15,564 nt of DNA, from assembly GCA_035291405.1 (NCBI GenBank), contig DATDSD010000039.1, positions 1 to 15,564 of the forward strand, written 5' to 3'. A program made the translations under genes and the position numbers. The notes under the pieces were generated by a model. The model was given only the letters and a program-made list of their open reading frames with translations. It did no database searches and was not told the DNA's origin. The first letter of the stretch is position 1. Every line of letters starts with the position of its first letter. Positions 1 through 6,872 of the stretch are shown here, one piece after another. The stretch is from UBA12026 sp035291405 (GTDB lineage Bacteria; Patescibacteriota; Microgenomatia; UBA8517).

Positions 1-116
1 TTTTTAAAGAATGTTTCTATCTCGTTTGTTCCTTTAAGGTCGTCAATTGTTTGGAAAAAAGTTCTAATGATTTCTTTTTTTAAACTATCATTTAGTTTAT
101 TTTTTGAAATGCGCAT
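1..116 (-). CDS. TrpR/YerC-like regulator, N-terminal part (cut by window edge)
   Basis: A minus-strand reading frame opens with ATG at 116 and is still open at base 1, giving 38 residues that begin MRISKNKLNDSLKKEIIRTF. A short basic start followed by an amphipathic helix with FFQTIDDLKG and then NEIETFF resembles the N-terminus of the TrpR-like YerC/YecD family, small DNA-binding proteins whose helix-turn-helix lies further C-terminal and is not in the window. The start overlaps the last 20 bases of the small membrane protein gene on the same strand, so the two are probably co-transcribed. A TATAAT lies 11 bases before this ATG inside the upstream gene, so a separate promoter is possible. 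The assignment rests on about 38 residues of pattern recognition; a different helical protein is possible. Confidence 0.5.
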   Translation of the reverse strand, partial: MRISKNKLNDSLKKEIIRTFFQTIDDLKGTNEIETFFK

Positions 117-441
117 ATATTTCGACAATTATAGCAAGTCCAACAAGAAAAATAAGATTTAGGATATTTCCTACACCAAAAAGTCTTAAAAGTAAGAATA
201 AGGTTATGACTAAAGAGACAAGTAAGCCTCTTCTGGAACTTATTAAAATTAAAGAGAAAAGAAAAAACAGGAAAGCAAAAAGATTGATGAAAAACAGAAA
301 CATAAATAAAGGAGATGGGGGAGTTGTGAAATAAACAATTGAAAGCAAAGTCAAAAACAGCAACAAGGTAATAATTAATGAAGGTAGGAAATTTTTTCGC
401 CTGAGTATGATATTATGTCTTTGTATGGATTTCTTGGTCAT
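97..441 (-). CDS. small polytopic membrane protein, function unknown
   Basis: This 114-residue protein starts MTKKSIQRHN, is basic at its N-terminus and then almost entirely hydrophobic. About four membrane segments are visible: around residues 18-37 (FLPSLIITLLLFLTL), 43-65, 73-91 and 94-107, with a short C-terminal tail ending YAHFKK. ATG 441 is preferred over the upstream ATG at 489 because a perfect TATAAT (449-454) sits 7 bases before it and because 489 would lengthen the overlap with rmuC. No catalytic motif is seen and I do not recognise the family. The gene is divergent from rmuC and their first 17 bases overlap (425-441). The TrpR-like frame follows directly. Confidence 0.7.
   Translation of the reverse strand: MTKKSIQRHNIILRRKNFLPSLIITLLLFLTLLSIVYFTTPPSPLFMFLFFINLFAFLFFLFSLILISSRRGLLVSLVITLFLLLRLFGVGNILNLIFLVGLAIIVEIYAHFKK
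411..416 (+). promoter_or_regulatory. extended -10 element of rmuC
   Basis: TGATATTAT at 408-416 is an extended -10 (TG, one base, then TATTAT, five of six matches). It ends 8 bases before ATG 425. It lies inside the coding sequence of the divergent membrane protein gene. No -35 match and no Shine-Dalgarno are seen. It favours ATG 425 over the in-frame ATG at 407, which lies upstream of the element. Confidence 0.45.
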
Positions 442-1345
442 TATCTTAATTATAGTTCTAATTATTCTATTGGGAATGCTTGTTTTCAAAAAGGAAAAAA
501 CTTCTCCGGAACTTCTTGAATATTTAAAAACAACAAATCAACGCCTGGAAAGACAGGGGGAAAGTTTTAACCAAAGGCTAGACAATGCTGCAAAAGTAAT
601 ATCTGGAGTTCAGAGGAATATCGGTGAATTTAGTGAAATAGGCAGGGGAATGAAGGACCTACAGCAATTTTTAGCTTCGCCAAAGTTAAGAGGAAATATT
701 GGAGAACAGGTTTTAAAAGAACTTTTAAAACAATTTCTTCCACAAGAATCTTTTAATCTTCAATACACATTTAAATCAGGAGAAAAGGTAGATGCTGCAA
801 TTAAAACATCAGCCGGAATTATCCCTGTTGATTCTAAATTTCCAATGGAAAACTTTAGAAAAATGCAAGAAGATAAAGCGTATACAAAGACTTTTGAATC
901 AGACGTCAAAAAACACATAGATGATATATCAAGAAAATATATTTTAACTGATGAAGGAACCTTAGATTATGCCCTTATGTATATTCCATCAGAGGCTGTT
1001 TATTATGAAATAGTTAATAACCAAACACTTTTTGATTACGCCCAAAGTAAAAGAATTCTTCCTGTTTCCCCGACGACTTTCTACGCATATATCAAAGCAA
1101 TCCTAATGAGTTTTGAGGGTCAAAAAATAGAAAAACAGGCTCAAGAAATACTTTCATCACTTCGAGCTATAAAGAAAGATTATGGAAAAGTAGAAGAAAA
1201 CTTAGGAACATTACAAAAACACTTAGTAAATGCTACAAATATGATGGGTAATGTTTTTACAAGTTTTACTAATCTTGGTCAAAAAATTACATCTACACAA
1301 AATCTTGATGAAGGTGTAAAAAAGAAAGTGAAAGAATTGGAATAA
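425..1345 (+). CDS. rmuC: RmuC-family DNA recombination protein
   Basis: This 306-residue RmuC protein is thought to limit sequence inversions and rearrangements at repeats; the family core has a restriction-endonuclease-like fold. Visible parts in order: an N-terminal membrane anchor (about residues 2-21, FLVIILIIVLIILLGMLVF), a helical, probably coiled-coil stretch (about 28-80), then the RmuC core with LRGNIGEQVLKELL, KVDAAIK, the hallmark PVDSKFPMENF, and LDYALMYIPSEAVYYEI. A C-terminal helical region follows. It is shorter than E. coli RmuC (about 475 residues), mostly through a reduced coiled coil, as is common in small genomes. The start at 425 puts the membrane segment at the very N-terminus and follows an extended -10 by 8 bases. 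The aminotransferase ATG begins 7 bases after its stop. Confidence 0.93.
   Translation: MDFLVIILIIVLIILLGMLVFKKEKTSPELLEYLKTTNQRLERQGESFNQRLDNAAKVISGVQRNIGEFSEIGRGMKDLQQFLASPKLRGNIGEQVLKELLKQFLPQESFNLQYTFKSGEKVDAAIKTSAGIIPVDSKFPMENFRKMQEDKAYTKTFESDVKKHIDDISRKYILTDEGTLDYALMYIPSEAVYYEIVNNQTLFDYAQSKRILPVSPTTFYAYIKAILMSFEGQKIEKQAQEILSSLRAIKKDYGKVEENLGTLQKHLVNATNMMGNVFTSFTNLGQKITSTQNLDEGVKKKVKELE
449..454 (-). promoter_or_regulatory. -10 element of the small membrane protein gene
   Basis: On the minus strand a perfect TATAAT ends 7 bases before ATG 441, so the expected transcription start falls at or within a base or two of the start codon. It lies inside the rmuC coding sequence. No convincing -35 is visible and there is no Shine-Dalgarno sequence. 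Confidence 0.5.
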
Positions 1346-1346
1346 T
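1338..1346 (+). promoter_or_regulatory. possible extended -10 of the aminotransferase gene
   Basis: TGGAATAAT (TG, one base, AATAAT with five of six matches to TATAAT) overlaps the stop codon of rmuC and ends 6 bases before ATG 1353. This is the spacing seen at other unit starts in the window. Because the gene also follows rmuC by only 7 bases, co-transcription is equally likely. Confidence 0.3.
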
Positions 1347-1352
1347 ACTAAG

Positions 1353-2603
1353 ATGATTAAGAATAATATAATTTATTCAGACTTTTGTGATTGGACATTT
1401 GGGATTAAAAAAGCTGAAGGAAGTTTCCTTTGGAATACGGAAGGGAAAAAACTTATTGATTTTACTTCGGGTTGGAACGTTACTAACTTAGGATGGAACA
1501 ATCCTGAAGTCAATGTCGCGATTATAAAACAGGCAAGGAAAAATGTTTATGCTGCTATGTGGATGGATGATCCAATTCAAGAAGAATATGCCGAGGAGCT
1601 TGTTAAATCACTACCTAAAGGATTAAGTTTTGTTTGTCGTGCTACCGGAGGGACAGACGCAAATGAAAAAGCCATGCTCATGGCAAGAGCATTGACCAAA
1701 CGTCAGAAGATAATAGGATGTTTAGACACATATCATGGGCACTCTTTTGGGACAATTTCGATTGGATATCGCCCAGAATGGGCACGGGACGTCGCCCCAT
1801 TGGTTCCAGAATTTATTAAAATAAATTTTCCAAAATCGACAAATGATAGTAAAAAAGATGTGGATGTTTTAAGACTTTTTGTAATAGAACTAGAGAAATT
1901 ACTAAAAAATAAAGACGTAGCGGCTATGGTTACAGAGGCCGGAATTATAACTGGTTGGGGATCTACATTTGTTGCACCAAAAGGATATTTAGAAGCTGTT
2001 AGAAAAATAACCAAAAAATATGGAACACTTTTAATTCTTGATGAGGTGGGAACAGGATTTAGTCGTTGCGGAAAGCTTTTCGGAATGGAGATCGAGGGAA
2101 TAGTTCCCGATATGTCAACTTTTGCTAAAGGAATGTCAAATGGAGGAGCAGCAATTGGAGCCGTAGTAGTAAATAATAAATTTAATGATGTTTCTTTATC
2201 GGCCTCCAAAACTCATTCTACTTTTGGTTGGACATCAGTGGCTTGTGCGGCATCACTAGCTACATTAAAGGTTCATAAAAGAGATCGTTTGTGGGAAAAA
2301 TCAAAAAAAGACGGGGATTACATAATGAATAATCTAAAGAAAGAGTTAGCTGATCATCCAAGGCTTGGTGAAATACAAGGATTGGGGATGGAAATAGGAA
2401 TTATGTTTGTCAAAGATAAAAAATCTATGGACTTTGATGATGCATATGCTAACAAGGTTATCAAGGAATGTTACAAAAAGGGGCTGCACCTTATCTTGGG
2501 AGGAGACGGTAATATTCAAATTATGCCACCTCTAACAATCGACAGAAAAGTCTTAGATGATGGATTAGATAAGTTTTTAAGTGTAGTTAATAGACTTCGT
2601 TGA
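1353..2603 (+). CDS. class-III PLP-dependent aminotransferase
   Basis: This 416-residue cytosolic enzyme belongs to the acetylornithine/4-aminobutyrate/glutamate-1-semialdehyde aminotransferase family (fold type I). Landmarks: ATGGTDANEKAM (98-108), the phosphate-binding region in the usual SGTEAN position; YHGHSFGT (127-134), which stacks on the cofactor; DEVGTGFSRCGKLFGME (230-246), whose Asp230 should contact the pyridine nitrogen; FAKGMSNGG (257-265), with Lys259 as the Schiff-base lysine; and THSTFGW (287-293) with the conserved Thr. The C-terminal small domain ends with IQIMPPLTID. All catalytic residues are present and the length is normal. The substrate cannot be read from the sequence: neighbours are repair genes, not an amino-acid pathway. 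It lies 7 bases after rmuC and 66 bases before the helicase-nuclease. Confidence 0.92.
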   Translation: MIKNNIIYSDFCDWTFGIKKAEGSFLWNTEGKKLIDFTSGWNVTNLGWNNPEVNVAIIKQARKNVYAAMWMDDPIQEEYAEELVKSLPKGLSFVCRATGGTDANEKAMLMARALTKRQKIIGCLDTYHGHSFGTISIGYRPEWARDVAPLVPEFIKINFPKSTNDSKKDVDVLRLFVIELEKLLKNKDVAAMVTEAGIITGWGSTFVAPKGYLEAVRKITKKYGTLLILDEVGTGFSRCGKLFGMEIEGIVPDMSTFAKGMSNGGAAIGAVVVNNKFNDVSLSASKTHSTFGWTSVACAASLATLKVHKRDRLWEKSKKDGDYIMNNLKKELADHPRLGEIQGLGMEIGIMFVKDKKSMDFDDAYANKVIKECYKKGLHLILGGDGNIQIMPPLTIDRKVLDDGLDKFLSVVNRLR

Positions 2604-2644
2604 AATTTTTGATAATCAAAGTAATTAAGTAATTGTTAACCTCA

Positions 2645-2653
2645 TGATACAAT
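2645..2653 (+). promoter_or_regulatory. extended -10 of the helicase-nuclease gene
   Basis: The 66-base gap after the aminotransferase contains TGATACAAT, an extended -10 with five of six matches. It ends 16 bases before ATG 2670, implying a leader of roughly 10 bases, longer than the other units in the window. No good -35 lies 16-18 bases upstream. The same nine bases occur before the glycosyltransferase at 14107. The rest of the gap holds a small AT-rich repeat (AGTAATTA next to AGTAATTG) and no convincing terminator. Confidence 0.45.
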
Positions 2654-2669
2654 CTGCATAAGAATATTT

Positions 2670-5498
2670 ATGTCAGAGAAAAAACTAAACAAAGAACAAT
2701 TGGAAGCTGTTAAACATGGCAATGGGCCATTATTAATTATTGCTGGTGCAGGAACTGGAAAAACCACAGTAATTACAGAAAGGGTAAAATATTTGATAAC
2801 AAAAGGTCTTGCCAAACCTGAAGAAATTTTAGCTCTTACCTTCACTGAAAAAGGGGCCAAGGAAATGGAAGAGAGAATTGATGTGGCGCTTCCTTTAGGT
2901 TATGGAGAAATGTGGGTTATGACCTTTCACTCCTTCTGCGACCGTATACTTCGAGATAACGCGATTCATATCGGTCTTGACCCAAAGTATAAATTGACAA
3001 CAGAAGCAGAAAGTATTGATTTTTTAAAGAGAAACTTGTTTGAACTTGATCTTAAATACTTTAGACCTCTTGGAAACCCCAACAAGTTTATTGAAGGGTT
3101 ACTACAACACTTCTCAAGACTTCAAGATGAATGTGTAAACCCGTTAGATTACATTAATTGGACCAAAAAAATAAAAAAACCGGAAGACGAAGAAGAAAAA
3201 CTGGAATTACAAAAATCAAAAGAACTAGCGGATGCTTATAAAAAATATAATGACTTAAAAATAAAAGAAAGTGTAATGGATTTTGGAGATTTAATTACCA
3301 ATACGTTAAAGCTTTTCAGAGAAAGGCCAAATATTCTGAAAGTGTATCAACAAAAATTTAAATATATTTTAGTGGACGAATTTCAAGATACCAACTTTGC
3401 ACAAAACGAGTTGGCAATACTTCTTGCCGGAAAAGTGCAAAATATTACAGCCGTTGCTGACGACGACCAGGCAATTTACAGGTGGAGAGGTGCATCAGTA
3501 TCAAATGTTATTCAATTTAGATCAAATTTCCCAAGAACACGGATAATAGTGCTTTCAAGAAATTATAGAAGTACCCAAGAAATACTTAACAGAAGCTATG
3601 ATTTAATCCAGTTTAATAATCCCGACAGGCTTGAAGTGATTGAAAAGATAAACAAAAAGCTTGTATCAGCAAATAATAAGCTCAAAAAAGATGAAATTAA
3701 GTTTATCCATACCTCCAATGTTTTAGATGAAGCAGAAAAGGTTGCAAAAGAGATAGACAAACTTATAACAAGTAAAAAGTATGATTACAAAGATATGGCA
3801 GTTCTTGTAAGAGCAAATAACCATGCAGAAGCGTTTATCAGAGAATTTGAGAGGCGGGGGATACCAAATCAATTTCTGGGCCCATCCAAGTTATTTGAAA
3901 AGGAAGAGATAATTGATCTAATTTCTTACTTGAAAGTATTGTGTAATCCCGAAGATTCGGAAAATTTGTATAGGCTGTTATCTTCAGAAATCTTTAATAT
4001 TTCAAATATTACTTTAATCAAATTAAATAGTATAGCTAAGCGAAGAAGTGTGTCACTTTTTGAAATAGTTGCAGAAAGTAAAGATGAAAAGTTGATAAAA
4101 ATAGTAAAACTTATTGATAAACATCTGGGTGTCATGAATAAGCAATCAGCAGGAGAAATTCTTTATGACTTTATTAATGAGATTGAATTATTTAAAAAAT
4201 TGGTGAAAAACAGCGAGGATATCAAAACCAAAAATATAGCTAAGTTTTTTGAAAAGATTAAAGCATACGAAATTGAAAACAAGAAGGCCTCCGTGTTTAA
4301 TGTTGTAGATTACCTTGATCTTTTAACCGAAGTTGGAGAAACGCCGACGGTGACAGATGGCGACTGGCAGGAAAATAATGCCGTTAATATTCTAACTGTT
4401 CATTCCAGTAAAGGGCTTGAGTTTCCCGTTGTCTTTTTGGTTAATCTTGTAAATGAAAGATTTCCCTCAAGGGAACGACACGAACAAATACCCATACCTG
4501 ATGAACTAATTAAGGAAGTTCTTCCTAAGGGAGATTATCATACTCAAGAAGAAAGAAGACTTTTCTACGTTGGTATGACAAGGGCAAAGGAGAAGCTTTA
4601 TTTTACGGCCAGTGATTATTATGGAGATGCAAAGAGAGCCAAAAAAATATCACCATTTGTTATAGAAGCTTTGGGGAAAAAATTAAATAGTCAATTACAA
4701 AAAGGTAAATCAAGATCAATTGAAAATTACTCGGTTTTAAAAAGGGAAGTATGTAGTGCTAATACCAAGATTTTAAAAATCGATTACCTGTCGGTTTCAC
4801 AAATAGAGACATTTAAAGATTGTCCGCTTCACTATAAATTAAAATATATATACAAACTTCCGACAACCACCTCAGCCTCAATTTCGTTTGGTGTGTCAAT
4901 TCACAACACCCTTAAAGATTTTTTTGGAATGAAAGCCGATAAAAACAAAAAAGAACTTTTAAATTTGTATAAACAGAATTGGATAGAGGAAGGTTACTTA
5001 AACAAAAAACATAAACAGGAATTTTATAAAGAGGGAGAAAATTATCTTCTCGAATTTATCAAAAAGGGATATGATAAAAAAATAAAAACTCTTGCAACAG
5101 AACAGAAATTTATTCTTCCAATTGATAAAACACTGAAAATTGGCGGAACAATTGACAGGGTAGATGATTTAGGGGGTGGAAGATTTGAAGTGATCGATTA
5201 CAAAACAGGAGCTAATATCCCAACACAAAAGGAAGTAGATAAAGACCTTCAACTTTCATTTTACGCCTTGGCTGTTTCAAATCTTTATAATGTAAAACCA
5301 GAAGATATAAAACTTTCTCTTTACTATTTCAAAACACAGGAAAAAATAATAACCAGAAGAACAAAGAAAGATTTAGATAAAGTCAAAGAAGAGATATTAA
5401 AAATAAGAGAAGAGATAGAAAAATCGGATTTTAAATGTAACAACAGTTATTTCTGTCAAAAAGGATGTGAATATAGGATGTTTTGTAATCTGAAGTGA
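2670..5498 (+). CDS. UvrD-type superfamily 1 helicase fused to Fe-S PD-(D/E)XK nuclease
   Basis: This 942-residue protein joins a complete SF1A helicase to a RecB-family nuclease, the arrangement of AdnA/AdnB, and probably processes double-strand breaks. Helicase motifs: LNKEQLEAV (Q motif, 6-14); GAGTGKTT (26-33, Walker A); LTFTEKGAKEM (56-66); TFHSFCDRIL (85-94); DEFQDTN (236-242, Walker B); DDDQAIYRWRG (264-274); RNYRST (297-302); LTVHSSKGLEFP (575-586); EERRLFYVGMTRAKE (627-641). Nuclease: YLSVSQIETFKDCPLHYKLK (706-725), His745, GTIDR with Asp829, VIDYKTG with Asp843 and Lys845, and QLSFY (861-865). Cys718 with Cys929, Cys933 and Cys939 fits the four-cysteine iron-sulfur cluster of AddB/AdnB/Cas4-type nucleases, with C-x3-C rather than the commoner C-x2-C. 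Both active sites look intact. It is convergent with the 61-residue gene, 6 bases between stops. Confidence 0.93.
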   Translation: MSEKKLNKEQLEAVKHGNGPLLIIAGAGTGKTTVITERVKYLITKGLAKPEEILALTFTEKGAKEMEERIDVALPLGYGEMWVMTFHSFCDRILRDNAIHIGLDPKYKLTTEAESIDFLKRNLFELDLKYFRPLGNPNKFIEGLLQHFSRLQDECVNPLDYINWTKKIKKPEDEEEKLELQKSKELADAYKKYNDLKIKESVMDFGDLITNTLKLFRERPNILKVYQQKFKYILVDEFQDTNFAQNELAILLAGKVQNITAVADDDQAIYRWRGASVSNVIQFRSNFPRTRIIVLSRNYRSTQEILNRSYDLIQFNNPDRLEVIEKINKKLVSANNKLKKDEIKFIHTSNVLDEAEKVAKEIDKLITSKKYDYKDMAVLVRANNHAEAFIREFERRGIPNQFLGPSKLFEKEEIIDLISYLKVLCNPEDSENLYRLLSSEIFNISNITLIKLNSIAKRRSVSLFEIVAESKDEKLIKIVKLIDKHLGVMNKQSAGEILYDFINEIELFKKLVKNSEDIKTKNIAKFFEKIKAYEIENKKASVFNVVDYLDLLTEVGETPTVTDGDWQENNAVNILTVHSSKGLEFPVVFLVNLVNERFPSRERHEQIPIPDELIKEVLPKGDYHTQEERRLFYVGMTRAKEKLYFTASDYYGDAKRAKKISPFVIEALGKKLNSQLQKGKSRSIENYSVLKREVCSANTKILKIDYLSVSQIETFKDCPLHYKLKYIYKLPTTTSASISFGVSIHNTLKDFFGMKADKNKKELLNLYKQNWIEEGYLNKKHKQEFYKEGENYLLEFIKKGYDKKIKTLATEQKFILPIDKTLKIGGTIDRVDDLGGGRFEVIDYKTGANIPTQKEVDKDLQLSFYALAVSNLYNVKPEDIKLSLYYFKTQEKIITRRTKKDLDKVKEEILKIREEIEKSDFKCNNSYFCQKGCEYRMFCNLK

Positions 5499-5515
5499 TT
5501 TAATCTATCCTTCAG
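5490..5515. terminator. inverted repeat over two convergent stop codons
   Basis: CTGAAG (5490-5495) pairs with CTTCAG (5510-5515), and GAT (5497-5499) with ATC (5507-5509), giving a nine-pair stem with one bulged T and a seven-base loop. It spans the TGA of the helicase-nuclease and the TAG of the opposing small gene. Neither side has a run of U after the stem, so it is not a classical intrinsic terminator; a bidirectional transcription-end hairpin is plausible. Confidence 0.3.
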
Positions 5516-5690
5516 CTATAAATTCAGGTTTGTCTTTTTGCCACGTTCCCTCTTCGTTTTGCACAAGACGCACATAATCTTGATTATCAGGGTTTGTGAT
5601 GACGGCGGAATCAACCGTATCCTTATATACCTTCCATCCCTCCATAATTAACCTGGCAACATCCGTTGAAAACGTCCTTTTCGTCTCCAT
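5505..5690 (-). CDS. small acidic protein of unknown function (61 residues)
   Basis: The frame from ATG 5690 encodes METKRTFSTDVARLIMEGWK followed by an acidic stretch with DSAVITNPDNQDYVRL, then QNEEGTWQKDKPEFIAEG. It is soluble, with no membrane segment or cysteines. The pattern (short helix, then strands ending in aromatic residues) suggests a small alpha-beta domain, but I recognise no family. The evidence that it is real is the protein-like composition, a tight convergent fit to the helicase-nuclease stop, and a promoter-like TTGACT/TAAAGT pair directly upstream. An in-frame TTG lies two codons earlier; ATG 5690 fits the promoter spacing better. It follows the ASCH-domain gene on the same strand by 50 bases, but probably has its own promoter. 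Confidence 0.6.
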   Translation of the reverse strand: METKRTFSTDVARLIMEGWKVYKDTVDSAVITNPDNQDYVRLVQNEEGTWQKDKPEFIAEG

Positions 5691-5698
5691 TTGCAAGT

Positions 5699-5728
5699 AC
5701 TTTACTATTATTTATACTCAATAGTCAA
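5699..5728 (-). promoter_or_regulatory. promoter of the 61-residue gene
   Basis: Reading the minus strand, TTGACT (5723-5728, five of six matches to the -35 consensus) is followed after 18 bases by TAAAGT (5699-5704, four of six). The -10 ends 8 bases before ATG 5690, which places the transcription start at or next to the start codon. No Shine-Dalgarno sequence is present. Confidence 0.4.
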
Positions 5729-5740
5729 TTTTTTGTGAAG

Positions 5741-6001
5741 TTATTTGAATCCCATAATTACCAACCCAGATTTATCAATGTCTTTCTTTGTCCAAAATTT
5801 TTGATCTTTTGAATTAAGCACAAATGTGATCTTCTTCTCTATTGTCCTTCCTGTATATTTTTTTGTCTCAGGATCATATTCACGGAGGATAAGGGTGTCT
5901 CCTTCGTTAATTGCAAAATCGGCAATTCTTGCATCAAAGGTTTTTCTACCGGATAAAATGCTTTCAAACATCTCGGGCCAAGTCTTTTTTTCAATTATCA
6001 T
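5741..6001 (-). CDS. ASCH-like / DUF3850 protein
   Basis: This 86-residue protein fits the DUF3850 branch of the ASCH superfamily, small beta-barrel domains related to PUA and thought to bind RNA or nucleotides. Recognisable parts: KTWPEMFESILSGRKTFDAR (6-25), the usual K-W...F..I..G.KTFE.R pattern; EGDTLILREYDPETKKYTGR (33-52), the G-D-x-L-x-L-x-E-Y-D core; and a C-terminal strand ending SGLVIMGFK. It is about the full length of the domain, with nothing attached. The ATG overlaps the TGA of the upstream transferase gene by four bases (ATGA), so the two are co-transcribed and probably translationally coupled. A weak AGG lies about 9 bases upstream. No specific substrate is known or can be read here. 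Confidence 0.8.
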   Translation of the reverse strand: MIIEKKTWPEMFESILSGRKTFDARIADFAINEGDTLILREYDPETKKYTGRTIEKKITFVLNSKDQKFWTKKDIDKSGLVIMGFK

Positions 6002-6846
6002 AAAGGAAACCTAAACTTAGTATAACACCCGGAGTAGGAAACCTCATCTCCTCCAAAAGACCTTTTAAAGTGGGTGAATCCTAACCAAGATTTATTGGGA
6101 AATCTTTCGTCATATATTCCCTCAAAGTCAAAGATCTTACAACCATTCAATTTAGCCCATAGTATTCCTTGATAGAGAAGGGCATACTGGGATAGGGAAG
6201 TCCTACCTTCTTTGTTGGTAAACCCATACCAATAATATGCAATATCGTGTGAACTCCGCGTGAAAATCGCTCCTCCTATAATATTGCCAATTTTATTGTG
6301 CGACGTAAGAAAAATACTGTGATTGTTCGGGAAGCTTTTCTTTAAGTTTATTAAACTGCTAAGGTTTGGCACAAAACGGTTAAAATTAACAAATTTCTTC
6401 CAAGAGCTATGAAAAATTTTCAATTCTTCTGGGGTCGAGTATTCTTTTATCTTTAAGTTCTCCCCTTTTCTAATACTGTACTTGCAGTCTTTTGTGAATT
6501 TGCCGTATATTTTTTCTTTTGGTGGAGTTAAATCTAATTCCATGGTTTTTGATGGTAAATACGGACTATTTGACAATTTAAAATTATGAAGCAATAATAA
6601 ATTATGGACTCTGGACCGGATGTTGGAACTTAGTGTGGGTTCAATAATGGTTTGAAATATTCTATATTTCTTCTCTATATTTTTTATTGTCTCGAAATTT
6701 AAATTGATAGGCCTTTGAATTTTTAAGACTGATCCTAGAATAGGTATTTTTTTAATAAAATAGTTGGTATTTTTGATTCTTTCTACAATCCACCCTTGAG
6801 ATTTTAGGTAGTTTGCATAATTAACTGATTGTCTGATATCAACCAT
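5998..6846 (-). CDS. FemABX-family aminoacyl transferase, second copy
   Basis: The 282-residue product has the GNAT-like fold of FemABX enzymes, which move amino acids from aminoacyl-tRNA onto lipid II or related surface precursors. The C-terminal half carries the signature: GNIIGGAIFTRSSHDIAYYW (187-206), GFTNKEGRTSLSQYALLYQG (208-227), AKLNGCKIFDFEGI (231-244) and WLGFTHFKRSFGG (254-266). The N-terminal half is more divergent; YGKFTKDCKYSIRKGEN (114-130) matches the usual F..K.RY.IRKA element. It is shorter than staphylococcal FemA/B (about 420 residues) and lacks their coiled-coil arm. It starts 26 bases after the first copy ends, with no -10 at the unit-start spacing, so it is read as the second gene of the operon. 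Confidence 0.85.
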   Translation of the reverse strand: MVDIRQSVNYANYLKSQGWIVERIKNTNYFIKKIPILGSVLKIQRPINLNFETIKNIEKKYRIFQTIIEPTLSSNIRSRVHNLLLLHNFKLSNSPYLPSKTMELDLTPPKEKIYGKFTKDCKYSIRKGENLKIKEYSTPEELKIFHSSWKKFVNFNRFVPNLSSLINLKKSFPNNHSIFLTSHNKIGNIIGGAIFTRSSHDIAYYWYGFTNKEGRTSLSQYALLYQGILWAKLNGCKIFDFEGIYDERFPNKSWLGFTHFKRSFGGDEVSYSGCYTKFRFPL

Positions 6847-6872
6847 AATATCTTTTGTGGTAAACCATTCTT

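Noticed and set aside
104..334. 76-codon open frame on the plus strand
   Set aside because: It is antisense to the small membrane protein and is a lysine/arginine-rich translation of the complement of hydrophobic codons.
407..424. Upstream ATG of rmuC at 407
   Set aside because: It lies upstream of and within the extended -10 and adds a short segment (MILCLC) before the membrane anchor that is not expected for the family.
1733..2209. 158-codon open frame on the minus strand
   Set aside because: It is antisense to the middle of the well-supported aminotransferase, has no recognisable domain, and mirrors its codon pattern.
2604..2669. Possible terminator in the gap after the aminotransferase
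   Set aside because: TTGATAATCAA is palindromic but only five pairs with a one-base loop, too short and without a useful U-run.
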